A stretch of DNA of 64,000 bases from Metapseudomonas otitidis (GTDB taxonomy: Bacteria; Pseudomonadota; Gammaproteobacteria; Pseudomonadales; Pseudomonadaceae): positions 248,001 to 312,000 of the forward strand of contig NZ_FOJP01000001.1 in assembly GCF_900111835.1 (NCBI RefSeq). The letters are read 5' to 3'. Within the stretch, counting starts at the first letter, position 1. Each line of letters opens with the position of its first letter. The notes beneath the pieces are model-generated. The model had not been told where the DNA came from. It did no database searches and saw only the letters and a list, made by a program, of their open reading frames with translations. Both the position numbers and the translations under genes were made by a program. Of this stretch, positions 28,340-45,163 are shown piece after piece.

Positions 28340-28908
28340 CAGGCGTGCCCGGCCTGGCTGGTGAGCAGGTTGAGGTTGACCCCCAGCCGTGCAGCGGCGG
28401 CGGCGAGGCGCTGGTCGCTGGGGGTGTCGAAGAGGATGGCCGGGTCGGCGGGGCAGGTGAGCCAGGCGTTTTCGGCCAGCTCGGCCTCCAGTTGCCCGGC
28501 CTGCCAGCCGGCATAGCCGAGGGCGATGAGGCTCTTCTGCGGGCCGCTGCCGTCGGCGATGGCGAACAGCACGTCCTGGGAGGTGGACAGCGCCAGGTCG
28601 CCCAGGTCCAGGGTGGCCTGGTACTGCGGGCCGCTGGGGTGCAGGACGAAGCCGCGGTCGGTCTGCACGGGGCCGCCGGCGTAGATGGGCAGGTTCTGGC
28701 AGTGGGCGGGGGCGGTGTCGTCGGGGCGCAGTTGTTCGAGCACGTCACCGAGGTTGAGGCCGTTGGGGCGGTTGATCACAAGTCCCATGGCGCCCTGGTC
28801 GTTGTGTTCGACCAGGTAGGTGACGGTCTGCGCGAAATTGGGATCGTCCATGTGCGGCATGGCGATCAGGAAGTGGTGCTTGAGGTAGCTGGGCGCGGTG
28901 CTTTTCAT
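28339..28908 (-). CDS. algH: AlgH / YqgE (DUF179) family protein
   Basis: 189 residues: YLKHHFLIAMPHMDDPNF at the N-terminus, GAMGLVINRPNGLNLGDVL, GGPVQTDRGFVLH, and ALGYAGWQAGQLEAEL are diagnostic. Named for an effect on alginate production in P. aeruginosa; biochemical role unknown. ATG at 28908 chosen; the open frame upstream runs into tonB. Confidence 0.93.
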   Translation of the reverse strand: MKSTAPSYLKHHFLIAMPHMDDPNFAQTVTYLVEHNDQGAMGLVINRPNGLNLGDVLEQLRPDDTAPAHCQNLPIYAGGPVQTDRGFVLHPSGPQYQATLDLGDLALSTSQDVLFAIADGSGPQKSLIALGYAGWQAGQLEAELAENAWLTCPADPAILFDTPSDQRLAAAAARLGVNLNLLTSQAGHA

Positions 28909-28954
28909 GGGCGCTAGTGTCGATCTTCGCGCCGTCGGCTTCAAGGGTGCCGGT

Positions 28955-29848
28955 TCAGTTGCTGGAGAGCCTGTCGCCCCGCTCGAAACGCCAGGTGCGG
29001 ATGATTTCCAGGCGGTCGATGTCGGCCAGGTCGCCGGTGAAGGGGGCGAAGGGGGCGGCGAGGCGGACGATGCGCATGGCGGCCTGGTCCAGTACCGGCT
29101 GGCCGGATGACTCCAGCACCTGCACCTCATAAAGAGTGCCGTCGCGGTTGATCGATACCAGCAGCCTCAGCGAGCCGTAGATGCGCTGGCGGCGGGCCTC
29201 TTCAGGGTAGTTGAGGTTGCCGACGCGCTCGATCTTCTTGCGCCATTCGTCCTTGTACCAGGCACCCTTGTCGCGCATGGTCGAGGCCGCGTTGAGGCGG
29301 TGGATGCGCGGGCGCTTGGCGTAGCGCTGCTGCTCCTGTGACAGCTCGGCCTCAAGGCTGGCGATCTCGGAGGACAGTTGGGCACTGTCGAATACGGGGG
29401 CGGGCGGCGCCTCGGGCTCGGGCTTGGCTTCCTCGCGCTTGACCGGGGTCTTCTGCGGCTTGGGTGCCGTGGTGGCGATGGCCGCTTTGGGGGCTTCCTG
29501 GCGCTTGGTCTGCTGGGGCGCGGCGGGCGGAGTGACCTTGCGGATCTCCTGGTCCTGGAACATCGCCTGCTCGGTGGTCTTGGGCGTGTCCTTGTGCTCA
29601 AGGGTGCCGCTGCCTTGCTGGTTGTTCTGGGCCAGGTAGTCGGCTTCCTTCGGCTTCTCGTCACTCTTGAAGGTGGCGAGGGTGACTTCCAGCGTCTTGC
29701 TGATCTGGCTGGGGTCGCTGAAGGTGAAGCCGACACCGAGGATGAGCGCGATGTGCAGCACCGCGGCGAGGAACAGGGTGAAGCCGAGCCTGTCCGCCGG
29801 GCGCACGCTGGCGGAGGGGAAGCGGGGGAGGTCAGCGGCTGCGTTCAT
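28955..29848 (-). CDS. tonB3: Energy transducer TonB (TonB3-like)
   Basis: 297 residues. Membrane anchor near residues 22-40 (LFLAAVLHIALILGVGF), a periplasmic linker with Pro/Lys/Glu-rich stretches (KPQKTPVKREEAKPEPEAPP), and a C-terminal TonB domain (NYPEEARRQRIYGSLRLLVSINRDG). In P. aeruginosa the tonB3 gene at this position is needed for twitching and pilus assembly rather than iron uptake, which fits its nearness to the pil genes. Confidence 0.88.
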   Translation of the reverse strand: MNAAADLPRFPSASVRPADRLGFTLFLAAVLHIALILGVGFTFSDPSQISKTLEVTLATFKSDEKPKEADYLAQNNQQGSGTLEHKDTPKTTEQAMFQDQEIRKVTPPAAPQQTKRQEAPKAAIATTAPKPQKTPVKREEAKPEPEAPPAPVFDSAQLSSEIASLEAELSQEQQRYAKRPRIHRLNAASTMRDKGAWYKDEWRKKIERVGNLNYPEEARRQRIYGSLRLLVSINRDGTLYEVQVLESSGQPVLDQAAMRIVRLAAPFAPFTGDLADIDRLEIIRTWRFERGDRLSSN

Positions 29849-29901
29849 CGCACATCGGGTCTGCTCAAAGTGGCGCGCAGTCTGCCGAACTGGGGCGGCA
29901 G

Positions 29902-29950
29902 GCTGCAAGCCGCAAGCTGCAAGGTGTTGACTGCGTCAAGCTTGCGGCTT
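29902..29950. repeat. Heptamer repeats and inverted repeat at the gshB-tonB3 junction
   Basis: Three 7-mers, GCTGCAA GCCGCAA GCTGCAA (29902-29922), and an inverted repeat AAGCCGCAAGC (29907-29917) / GCTTGCGGCTT (29940-29950). The right arm runs into the last codons of gshB. Could be a terminator-like stem or a short dispersed repeat. Confidence 0.7.
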
Positions 29951-30907
29951 GCTCTGGTTCGCCTCCAGGCGGGTGGCGATGACGTCCATCAGGCGTTCGC
30001 CGATGCGGGTGTCGTACGCCGCGTCGATCTCGCGGATGCAGGTCGGGCTGGTGACGTTGATCTCGGTGAGGTGGTCGCCGATCACGTCGAGGCCGACGAA
30101 CAGCAGGCCCTTCTCCCGCAGTACCGGACCGACGGTGGCGGCGATCTCGCGGTCCCGCTCGGTCAGTGGGCGGGCTTCGCCCCGACCACCGGCGGCGAGG
30201 TTGCCACGGGTCTCGCCGGCAGCGGGAATGCGCGCCAGGCAGTAAGGTACCGGTTCGCCGTCTATCATCAGGATACGTTTGTCCCCGTCGACGATCGCCG
30301 GCAGGTAGCGCTGCGCCATGATCTGCTCGGCGCCGTGGCGGGTGAGGGTCTCCAGGATCACCGAAAGGTTCGGGTCGCCCTCGCGGTGACGAAAAATCAT
30401 CGAACCGCCCATGCCATCAAGGGGTTTGAGAATGATGTCACGCTGCTCTTTTGCAAACTCGCGCAGAATGTCGGGCCGTCGACTCACCAGGGTCGTCGGG
30501 GTGAGGTGCGGGAAGAGCGTGGCAAAGAACTTCTCGTTGCAGTCGCGCAGGCTCTGCGGACGGTTCACCACCAGCACGCCGGCGCGTTCGGCCTGCTCCA
30601 GCAGGTAGGTGGAGTAGATGAACTCGTTGTCGAAGGGCGGATCCTTGCGCATGAGGATCACATCGAGGTCGGCGAGCGGGGTGTCCTGCTCATTCCCGAG
30701 GACATACCAGCCCGCAGGGTCGGCCTTCACCTCGAGCGGTTTCATGCGGGCACGGGCTACGCCCGCTGCCTGGTAAAGGTCCTGCTGCTCCATATAGAAG
30801 AGGGACCAGCCGCGAGCCTGGGCCGCGAGAAGCATGGCCAGGGAGCTGTCCTTCTTGAAGTTGATCTGCGCAATGGGGTCCATGACGATCCCGAGGCGAA
30901 CGCTCAT
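29936..30907 (-). CDS. gshB: Glutathione synthetase GshB
   Basis: ATP-dependent ligation of glycine to gamma-glutamylcysteine. 323 residues, ATP-grasp. N-terminal LGIVMDPIAQINFKKDSS, MRKDPPFDNEFIYSTYLLE, ATP-grasp loop KPLDGMGGSMIFR, and the C-terminal EINVTSPTCIREID. Divergent from pilG across about 266 bp. Confidence 0.97.
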   Translation of the reverse strand: MSVRLGIVMDPIAQINFKKDSSLAMLLAAQARGWSLFYMEQQDLYQAAGVARARMKPLEVKADPAGWYVLGNEQDTPLADLDVILMRKDPPFDNEFIYSTYLLEQAERAGVLVVNRPQSLRDCNEKFFATLFPHLTPTTLVSRRPDILREFAKEQRDIILKPLDGMGGSMIFRHREGDPNLSVILETLTRHGAEQIMAQRYLPAIVDGDKRILMIDGEPVPYCLARIPAAGETRGNLAAGGRGEARPLTERDREIAATVGPVLREKGLLFVGLDVIGDHLTEINVTSPTCIREIDAAYDTRIGERLMDVIATRLEANQSKPQA

Positions 30908-31173
30908 GGGTGGTGTCTCCGCAACTCGTGAAGTGAAGAAAGGGGCCTCGATCGGGTCCCGGAAGAGGCGCTCAGGGTGGCGCTGGAGGCGGTTGCGGTC
31001 AAGGGAAACCTCGCCGTGCGAACTGGCAAATCCATGGCGTAGGCGGTTTCTGGCTTGCGTCTGGAGAGTGTGCTAAAAAGGCCCGACGATTGGGTCGCAG
31101 CCCGTCGCTGACAGGGCCTCAGGCGCACTGAACGAAGCTAATAACGACTCACCGAGGCGATGGTAGGGCGAAC
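30908..31173. other. Intergenic region between gshB and pilG
   Basis: 266 bp with no convincing gene. It must hold the divergent promoters for gshB and the pil-chp operon, but I found no -10/-35 pair good enough to assign. Confidence 0.5.
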
Positions 31174-31581
31174 ATGGAACAGCATTCCGAGGGTTTGAAG
31201 GTGATGGTGATCGACGATTCGAAGACGATTCGTCGCACCGCTGAAACTCTGCTGAAGAAGGTGGGTTGCGAGGTCATCACGGCTGTCGACGGTTTCGATG
31301 CCCTGGCCAAGATCGCGGACACACACCCGAACATCATCTTTGTCGACATCATGATGCCGCGTCTCGACGGTTATCAGACCTGCGCCCTGATCAAGAACAA
31401 CAGTGCTTTCAAGTCCACCCCGGTGATCATGCTGTCCTCCAAGGACGGCCTGTTCGACAAGGCCAAGGGTCGCATCGTCGGTTCCGACCAGTACCTCACC
31501 AAGCCCTTCAGCAAGGAAGAACTGCTCGGCGCGATCAAGACCCACGTGCCTGATTTCACCCCGGTGGAACAAGCCTCCTGA
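31174..31581 (+). CDS. pilG: Twitching motility response regulator PilG
   Basis: Single-domain CheY-like receiver, 135 residues. Acidic pocket D14-D15, phospho-acceptor D58 (IIFVDIMMP), and conserved Lys in YLTKPFSKEE. In P. aeruginosa, phospho-PilG promotes pilus extension and cAMP production. First gene of the pilGHIJK-chpABC cluster. Confidence 0.97.
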   Translation: MEQHSEGLKVMVIDDSKTIRRTAETLLKKVGCEVITAVDGFDALAKIADTHPNIIFVDIMMPRLDGYQTCALIKNNSAFKSTPVIMLSSKDGLFDKAKGRIVGSDQYLTKPFSKEELLGAIKTHVPDFTPVEQAS

Positions 31582-31628
31582 AGTCCGGCCCTCGTGGCTG
31601 GAAGTGCCTTTCCGTATTGGGGACAAAC

Positions 31629-31994
31629 ATGGCTCGTATTCTGATTGTTGATGACTCGCCGACCGAAATGTACAAGCTGACCGCCATGCTCGAAAAACAT
31701 GGCCATCAGGTACTGAAGGCGGAAAATGGCGCCGACGGCGTCGCCCTGGCTCGCCAGGAAAAGCCCGACGCCGTGCTGATGGACATCGTCATGCCCGGCC
31801 TCAATGGCTTCCAGGCGACCCGTCAGCTGACCAAGGACGCCGAAACCAGCCACATCCCGGTGATCATCGTCACCACCAAGGATCAGGAAACCGACAAGGT
31901 CTGGGGCAAGCGCCAGGGCGCGAAGGACTACCTGACCAAGCCGATCGACGAAGACACGCTGCTGAAAACCCTCAACGCGGTGCTGGCCGGCTGA
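31629..31994 (+). CDS. pilH: Twitching motility response regulator PilH
   Basis: Single-domain receiver, 121 residues. Phospho-acceptor D52 (VLMDIVMPG), Asp pair in ILIVDDSPTE, Lys in DYLTKPIDED. Opposes or tunes PilG output. ATG at 31629 chosen over the upstream in-frame ATG at 31617 because family members begin MARILIVDDS. Confidence 0.97.
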   Translation: MARILIVDDSPTEMYKLTAMLEKHGHQVLKAENGADGVALARQEKPDAVLMDIVMPGLNGFQATRQLTKDAETSHIPVIIVTTKDQETDKVWGKRQGAKDYLTKPIDEDTLLKTLNAVLAG

Positions 31995-32037
31995 TGCCGG
32001 TAGCACCGTGATGCCCTAGAAGAAGGCTCAGTCCCGC

Positions 32038-32574
32038 ATGTCGGACGCAAAGACCCCATTCCAGATACTCCTCGAGATCGACCAGCGCTGCCGCGCCCTG
32101 GCGGCGGGCTTGCCCGCCCAGCAGGAGACGGTCCAGACCTGGAGTGGGATCGGTTTCCGCATGGGCGAGCGCTTCTTCGTGGCGTCCATGGGCGAAGTGG
32201 GCGAAGTGCTCCACGAGCCCCGCTACACCCAGCTGCCGGGGGTGAAACCCTGGGTCAAGGGAGTCGCCAACGTCCGTGGCCGGTTGCTGCCGATCATGGA
32301 CCTGTGCGGCTTCTTCGGCGGCGAACTCTCGTCCCTGCGCAAGCAGCGTCGGGTGCTGGTGGTCGACCACCAGGAAATCTTCGCCGGCCTCATCGTCGAC
32401 GAAGTCTTCGGCATGCAGCACTTCCCGGTGGGCTCGTTCTCCGAGGAACTGCCGCCGCTGGAGGCCACCATCCAACCCTTCATCCACGGCGTGTTCCAGC
32501 GTGAACATCCCTGGCTGGTGTTCAGCCCTCATGCGCTGGCCCAGCACCAGGTGTTCCTGGACGTCGCGGTCTAG
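32038..32574 (+). CDS. pilI: CheW-like coupling protein PilI
   Basis: 178 residues, one CheW domain (GERFFVASMGEVGEVLHEP, KGVANVRGRLLPIMDLCGFFGG, FAGLIVDEVFGMQHFPVG). Couples the PilJ receptor to the ChpA kinase. 43 nt after pilH and ahead of a structured 193-bp gap before pilJ. Confidence 0.95.
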   Translation: MSDAKTPFQILLEIDQRCRALAAGLPAQQETVQTWSGIGFRMGERFFVASMGEVGEVLHEPRYTQLPGVKPWVKGVANVRGRLLPIMDLCGFFGGELSSLRKQRRVLVVDHQEIFAGLIVDEVFGMQHFPVGSFSEELPPLEATIQPFIHGVFQREHPWLVFSPHALAQHQVFLDVAV

Positions 32575-32581
32575 TTCCCAA

Positions 32582-32605
32582 CGCGCAGGCCTTCGGGCCT
32601 GCGCG
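32582..32605 (+). terminator. Hairpin after pilI
   Basis: Perfect 10-bp stem CGCGCAGGCC/GGCCTGCGCG with a TTCG loop, 7 nt after the pilI stop. No T-run, so attenuation or mRNA 3'-end stabilisation is as likely as full termination. Confidence 0.55.
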
Positions 32606-32688
32606 CAGGGCCGTTTCCGGGAGGGGCGGCCCGATCGGCCGGAGTGCAGTGTCTCCGGCTGACCCAGGCACCAGCGTGTGCCGTTGAT

Positions 32689-32720
32689 CCAAGGTTGGGC
32701 CGGTCTATACCGGCCCTTGG
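32689..32720 (+). promoter_or_regulatory. Stem-loop upstream of pilJ
   Basis: Nested inverted repeat CCAA...TTGG enclosing GGGCCGGT (32697-32704), CTAT loop, ACCGGCCC (32709-32716). It lies about 48 nt before the pilJ ATG. The loop region contains TATACC, so it may be part of an internal promoter or an mRNA structure; not decided. Confidence 0.45.
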
Positions 32721-32767
32721 CGTTACATGGAAATCGTTGTGTAGTTGGTCCAGGCGGGGGCCCGATA

Positions 32768-34813
32768 ATGAAAAAACTGAACGCAGGCAATCTACTCGCG
32801 GGAGCGCGCAGCAGTACGTTGATCGCCGGACTCTTCGTGGTCCTGATCGTCTCCATCGTGCTGCTGTTCGCCAACTTCGCGTACCTCAACACGCAGGCGA
32901 ACCACGACCAGGAATACCTCGGCCACTCCGGTGAGCTGCGGGTCCTGTCCCAGCGTATCGCGAAGAACGCCACCGAAGCGGCGGCGGGCAAGCCCGAGGC
33001 CTTCGCCCTGTTGAAGGAAGCGCGCAACGACTTCGAGAAGCGCTGGAACATCCTGCTCAACGGTGACGCGGAAACCGGCCTGCCGCCGGCGCCCGAAGCC
33101 GTCAAGGCCCAGATGGACGCCGTGCAGGCGGACTGGAACAGCCTGCGGCAGAACTCCGACGCCATCCTGGCCAGCGAGCAGACCGTACTCTCCCTGCACC
33201 AGGTAGCCGGCACCCTCGCCGAGACCATCCCGCAGCTGCAGGTCGAGTACGAGGAAGTCGTGGACATCCTGCTGGAAAGCGGCGCGCCCGCTGCCCAGGT
33301 GTCCGTGGCCCAGCGCCAGTCGCTGCTGGCCGAACGGATCCTCGGCTCCGTGAACAAGGTACTGGCCGGTGACCAGGACTCCGTACAGGCCGCCGACATG
33401 TTCGGCCGCGACGCCAGCCTGTTCGGCCGTGTACTGAACGCGATGCTCGAAGGCAACGCCGCCATGGAAATCTCCAAGGTGACCGACACCGAGGCCCTGG
33501 AGCGCCTGCAGGAGATTTCCGAGCTGTTCGAGTTCGTCTCCGGTTCCGTGGACGAGATCCTCGAGACCTCGCCCGAACTCTTCCAGGTCCGTGAATCCGC
33601 CAACACCATCTTCACCGGCTCCCAGACCCTGCTGGACAAGGCGTCCCAGCTGGCCGCCGGCTTCGAAGAGCAAGCCGCTGGCCGTAGCCTGAACACCCTG
33701 GCTGGCTACATCCTCGGTGCCCTGGCACTGGGTTCGATCATCCTGATCGGCCTGGTCATGGTTCAGACCACCCGCCAGCGTCTGGCCGAGACCGCCGAGA
33801 AGAACGAACGTAACCAGGCCGCGATTCTGCGACTGCTCGACGAAATCGCCGACCTTGCAGACGGTGACTTGACCGTAGCGGCGACCGTAACCGAGGACTT
33901 CACCGGTGCGATCGCGGACTCGATCAACTACTCCATCGACCAGCTCCGCGAACTGGTAGAGACCATCAACCTGACCGCCGTGCAGGTAGCCGCCGCTGCC
34001 CAGGAAACCCAGGCCACCGCCATGCACCTGGCCGAGGCTTCCGAGCACCAGGCCCAGGAAATCGCCGGTGCGTCCGCCGCGATCAACGAAATGGCCGTGT
34101 CGATTGACCAGGTATCGGCGAACGCCTCGGAATCCTCCGCGGTAGCGGAACGTTCCGTAGCCATCGCCAACAAGGGCAACGAAGTGGTGCACAACACCAT
34201 CACCGGCATGGACAACATCCGCGAGCAGATCCAGGACACCTCCAAGCGAATCAAGCGTCTCGGTGAATCGTCCCAGGAGATCGGTGACATCGTGAGCCTG
34301 ATTAACGACATTGCCGACCAGACCAACATCCTTGCACTGAACGCCGCGATCCAGGCGTCCATGGCGGGTGACGCCGGTCGAGGCTTCGCCGTGGTAGCGG
34401 ACGAGGTACAGCGCCTCGCAGAACGTTCCTCTGCCGCAACCAAGCAGATCGAGGCCCTGGTTAAGACCATTCAGACCGACACCAACGAAGCGGTTATCTC
34501 CATGGAGCAGACCACCTCCGAAGTGGTACGCGGTGCCCGCCTCGCACAGGACGCCGGTGTGGCCCTGGAAGAGATCGAGAAGGTATCCAAGACCCTCGCG
34601 GCCCTGATCCAGAACATCTCCAACGCGGCACGCCAGCAGGCGTCGTCCGCGGGCCACATTTCCAACACCATGAACGTCATTCAGGAGATCACCTCGCAGA
34701 CCTCCGCCGGTACCACGGCAACCGCCAAGAGCATCGGTAACCTCGCCAAGATGGCGAGCGAGATGCGCAAGTCGGTATCCGGCTTCAACCTGCCGGACGC
34801 AGACCGGGCCTGA
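32768..34813 (+). CDS. pilJ: Pil-Chp methyl-accepting chemoreceptor PilJ
   Basis: 681 residues. Membrane helix near 17-42, periplasmic PilJ-type sensor region to about 305, second helix near 308-335, HAMP region, then a coiled-coil signalling domain with the conserved tip ([20 protein letters not shown], then [12 protein letters not shown]). Senses pilus/surface state and controls ChpA. The ATG at 32768 (MKKLNAG) was chosen over an upstream in-frame ATG because the protein then matches PilJ length. Confidence 0.96.
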   Translation: MKKLNAGNLLAGARSSTLIAGLFVVLIVSIVLLFANFAYLNTQANHDQEYLGHSGELRVLSQRIAKNATEAAAGKPEAFALLKEARNDFEKRWNILLNGDAETGLPPAPEAVKAQMDAVQADWNSLRQNSDAILASEQTVLSLHQVAGTLAETIPQLQVEYEEVVDILLESGAPAAQVSVAQRQSLLAERILGSVNKVLAGDQDSVQAADMFGRDASLFGRVLNAMLEGNAAMEISKVTDTEALERLQEISELFEFVSGSVDEILETSPELFQVRESANTIFTGSQTLLDKASQLAAGFEEQAAGRSLNTLAGYILGALALGSIILIGLVMVQTTRQRLAETAEKNERNQAAILRLLDEIADLADGDLTVAATVTEDFTGAIADSINYSIDQLRELVETINLTAVQVAAAAQETQATAMHLAEASEHQAQEIAGASAAINEMAVSIDQVSANASESSAVAERSVAIANKGNEVVHNTITGMDNIREQIQDTSKRIKRLGESSQEIGDIVSLINDIADQTNILALNAAIQASMAGDAGRGFAVVADEVQRLAERSSAATKQIEALVKTIQTDTNEAVISMEQTTSEVVRGARLAQDAGVALEEIEKVSKTLAALIQNISNAARQQASSAGHISNTMNVIQEITSQTSAGTTATAKSIGNLAKMASEMRKSVSGFNLPDADRA

Positions 34814-34854
34814 CCAAGGGAGGTGCCGCAGCCTGAGGCTGCGGCGCAACGGCC

Positions 34855-35736
34855 ATGAGCGAGAGGCACGACAGCATGCAGCCTGGCGGCGTGTGGGCCT
34901 TGAAACCCATGGCCGACATGACCCCCGCGCAGTTCCATGACTGGCAATCGCTGCTCGAGGAACGTACCGGCGTGGTCATCAACGAGCAGCGACGCTCGTT
35001 CCTGCAGACCAACCTCACCGCGCGGATGCGAGAGCTGGGCGTAGACGACTACACCCTCTACTTCCGCCAGGTCACCGACGGGCCGCGTGGTGCCGTCGAA
35101 TGGTCGACCTTGCTGGACCGCCTCACCGTTCAGGAAACCCGTTTTTTCCGCCACGGACCCTCGTTCGACCTGCTCGGCGCCTATCTGCGCGAGCGTGTTG
35201 CCAAGGGACTGGACAGCCCCCTCGCCCTCTGGAGCGTCGGTTGTTCCAGCGGCGAAGAGCCGTATTCCCTGGCCATCGCGGCCGCCGAGGCCCTCACGGG
35301 TAGCGAGCGGCCCGACTATTTTGGTGTGACCGGCACCGACATCAGCCTCAGCGCCCTGAACAAGGCCCGCGAGGGGGTGTACGGCGCACGGCGCCTGGAG
35401 CACCTGGAAGGCGACATGGGCGAGCGCTACTTCCAGCCTCTGGGCGATGGCCGTTTCAAAGTTGTGGAGAGCCTGGCCGCGCGCGTGTGTTGCGCCCGGC
35501 TCAATGTGCTGGAACTGGCGAAGGCGCCAATGTCCGGCATGGACGTAATTTTCTGCCAGAACCTGCTGATCTATTTCCGCCGCTGGCGTCGCCGTGAAAT
35601 CCTCAACCGCCTGGCCGAGCGCCTGGCGCCCGGTGGGCTCATGGTGATCGGCGTCGGTGAAGTGGTTGGTTGGCACCATCCGGACCTGGAGCCGGTGGCC
35701 GACGATCAGGTTCTGGCATTCACCCGGAAGGGATAG
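34855..35736 (+). CDS. pilK: CheR-type methyltransferase PilK
   Basis: 293 residues. CheR N-terminal domain, then SAM-binding LWSVGCSSGEEPYSLAIAAAE, GTDISLSALNKAREG, and IFCQNLLIYFRRW. Methylates PilJ glutamates, opposing ChpB. Sits between pilJ and chpA with short gaps. Confidence 0.95.
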   Translation: MSERHDSMQPGGVWALKPMADMTPAQFHDWQSLLEERTGVVINEQRRSFLQTNLTARMRELGVDDYTLYFRQVTDGPRGAVEWSTLLDRLTVQETRFFRHGPSFDLLGAYLRERVAKGLDSPLALWSVGCSSGEEPYSLAIAAAEALTGSERPDYFGVTGTDISLSALNKAREGVYGARRLEHLEGDMGERYFQPLGDGRFKVVESLAARVCCARLNVLELAKAPMSGMDVIFCQNLLIYFRRWRRREILNRLAERLAPGGLMVIGVGEVVGWHHPDLEPVADDQVLAFTRKG

Positions 35737-35745
35737 CAGACGGCT

Positions 35746-43609
<7,864 letters not shown>

Positions 43610-43617
<8 letters not shown>

Positions 43618-44629
43618 GAAAACCTCTGCACGCATCGCCGTCATCGCCGACACCTCGCTGCAGCGCCATGTGCTGCAGCAGGCGCTGGTCGGCAACGGCT
43701 ACCAGGTGATCCTCAACAGTGACCCGGCCCGCCTCGACGACGACGCCCTGAGCGCCTGCGACGCCGACCTCTGGTTGGTGGACCTGGCCCAGTCGGAAGA
43801 TTCGCCACTGGTGGACAGCCTGCTGGAGCGCGCCAGCGCCCCGGTGCTGTTCGGCGAAGGGCACGCCCCGGAACGCCATTCGGAAAACTACCCGCGCTGG
43901 GAGCGCCGCCTGTTCGGCAAGCTCAAGCGCCTGGTGGGGGACCCCGCCGTGGCGGTCGGCCCGAGCCTGGAGGCCCTGATGGCCGAGGCCCAGCGCCCCG
44001 CCCGCCTGGACCTGCCGCGTGCCCTGGCGGACACCCCGCTGGTGGCGGGCGAGCCGGCGCGCCAGGTCTGGCTGCTGGCCGCGTCCCTTGGAGGTCCGGC
44101 GGCGGTCAAGGCCTTCCTTGATGCACTGCCCGGCGGCCTGCCGGTGGGTTTCCTCTACGCCCAGCACATCGATCCCGCCTTCGAAAGCATCCTGCCCCAG
44201 GCCGTCGGCCGCCACAGCCAGTGGCCGGTCAACCTGGCCCGCCCCGGCGACCACGTGCGCGCCGGCGAGGTGGTGGTGGTGCCGATCGCCCAGGAGCTGA
44301 CCTTCGCCGAAGACGGCGCGATGCTCATGGGCAACCGCCCCTGGCCCGAGCCCTACAGCCCGTCCATCGACCAGATCATGCTCAACCTCGCCCAGCACTT
44401 CGGCGAGCAGTGCGGCGTGATCGCCTTCAGCGGCATGGGCAGCGATGGCAGCGCCGCAGCGGCCTACGTGCGTCGCCAGGGTGCGCCGATCTGGACCCAG
44501 CGGGCCGAGAGCTGCGTCTGTTCGAGCATGCCCGACAGCCTGCGTGAAGGCGGCTACAGCAGTTTCAGTGCCGACCCGCGCGAGCTGGCCCAGGCGCTGG
44601 TGAACCACCTGGCCGAGCAGTGCGCCTGA
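43610..44629 (+). CDS. chpB: CheB-type methylesterase ChpB
   Basis: 339 residues. The N-terminal third looks like a degenerate receiver. The C-terminal methylesterase domain has the nucleophile in AASLGGP (S159; commonly ASTGG), His in YAQHIDPAF and Asp in FSGMGSDGSAA. Removes methyl groups from PilJ. The ATG at 43610 lies inside the chpA end (8-nt overlap). Confidence 0.93.
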
Positions 44630-44670
44630 CGCGCCGCCGGTGGTCTTGAAGAATCGTTGAAGGAAACGCC

Positions 44671-45141
44671 ATGAGCCAAGCCGTCGCCAACACCCAGAGC
44701 GCCAACAGCCTGACCGGGCTGCTGCTGTCGCTGACCGACCGCACCCTGCTGGTACCCAACGTGGCGGTGGCGGAGCTGATCCCCTACCGGGCGCCCCAGG
44801 CGTCCGCCGGGATGCCGGCCTGGTTCCTCGGTCAGGTGGCCTGGCGCGACCTGCGCCTGCCCCTGCTGTCGTTCGAAGCCGCCAGCGGTGGCCAGCCCCA
44901 GGTGGGCTCCAGCGCGCGGGTGGTGGTGCTCAACGCCCTGGGCAGCCGTGCCCATGTGAAGTTCATCGCCCTGCTGGTGCAGGGCATTCCGCGCTCCCTC
45001 AAGGTCGACACCGACCTGCCCTCGGCCAATGCCGAGCTGCTACCCTTGGAGCTGGGTTCGGTGCAGCTGGAGGACGGCATCGCCAAGATCCCGGACCTGG
45101 TCGGTCTGGAGCAACTCCTGGCGGACGCCGGCCTGATCTGA
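44671..45141 (+). CDS. chpC: CheW-like protein ChpC
   Basis: 156 residues with a compact CheW fold (LLVPNVAVAELIPYRAP, PAWFLGQVAWRDLRLPLLSFE). A second coupling protein of the Pil-Chp system. AAGGAA precedes the ATG. It ends the cluster here; chpD and chpE, which follow chpC in P. aeruginosa, are absent. Convergent with rsmE at 22 nt. Confidence 0.9.
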   Translation: MSQAVANTQSANSLTGLLLSLTDRTLLVPNVAVAELIPYRAPQASAGMPAWFLGQVAWRDLRLPLLSFEAASGGQPQVGSSARVVVLNALGSRAHVKFIALLVQGIPRSLKVDTDLPSANAELLPLELGSVQLEDGIAKIPDLVGLEQLLADAGLI

Positions 45142-45163
45142 GCCGCTGAGCCGGCCTGTCCCC

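Noticed and set aside
30904-31128. Small 74-codon minus-strand frame in the gshB-pilG gap
   Set aside because: Arg/Ser/Pro-rich translation, no ribosome site, overlaps the gshB start; no support as a gene.
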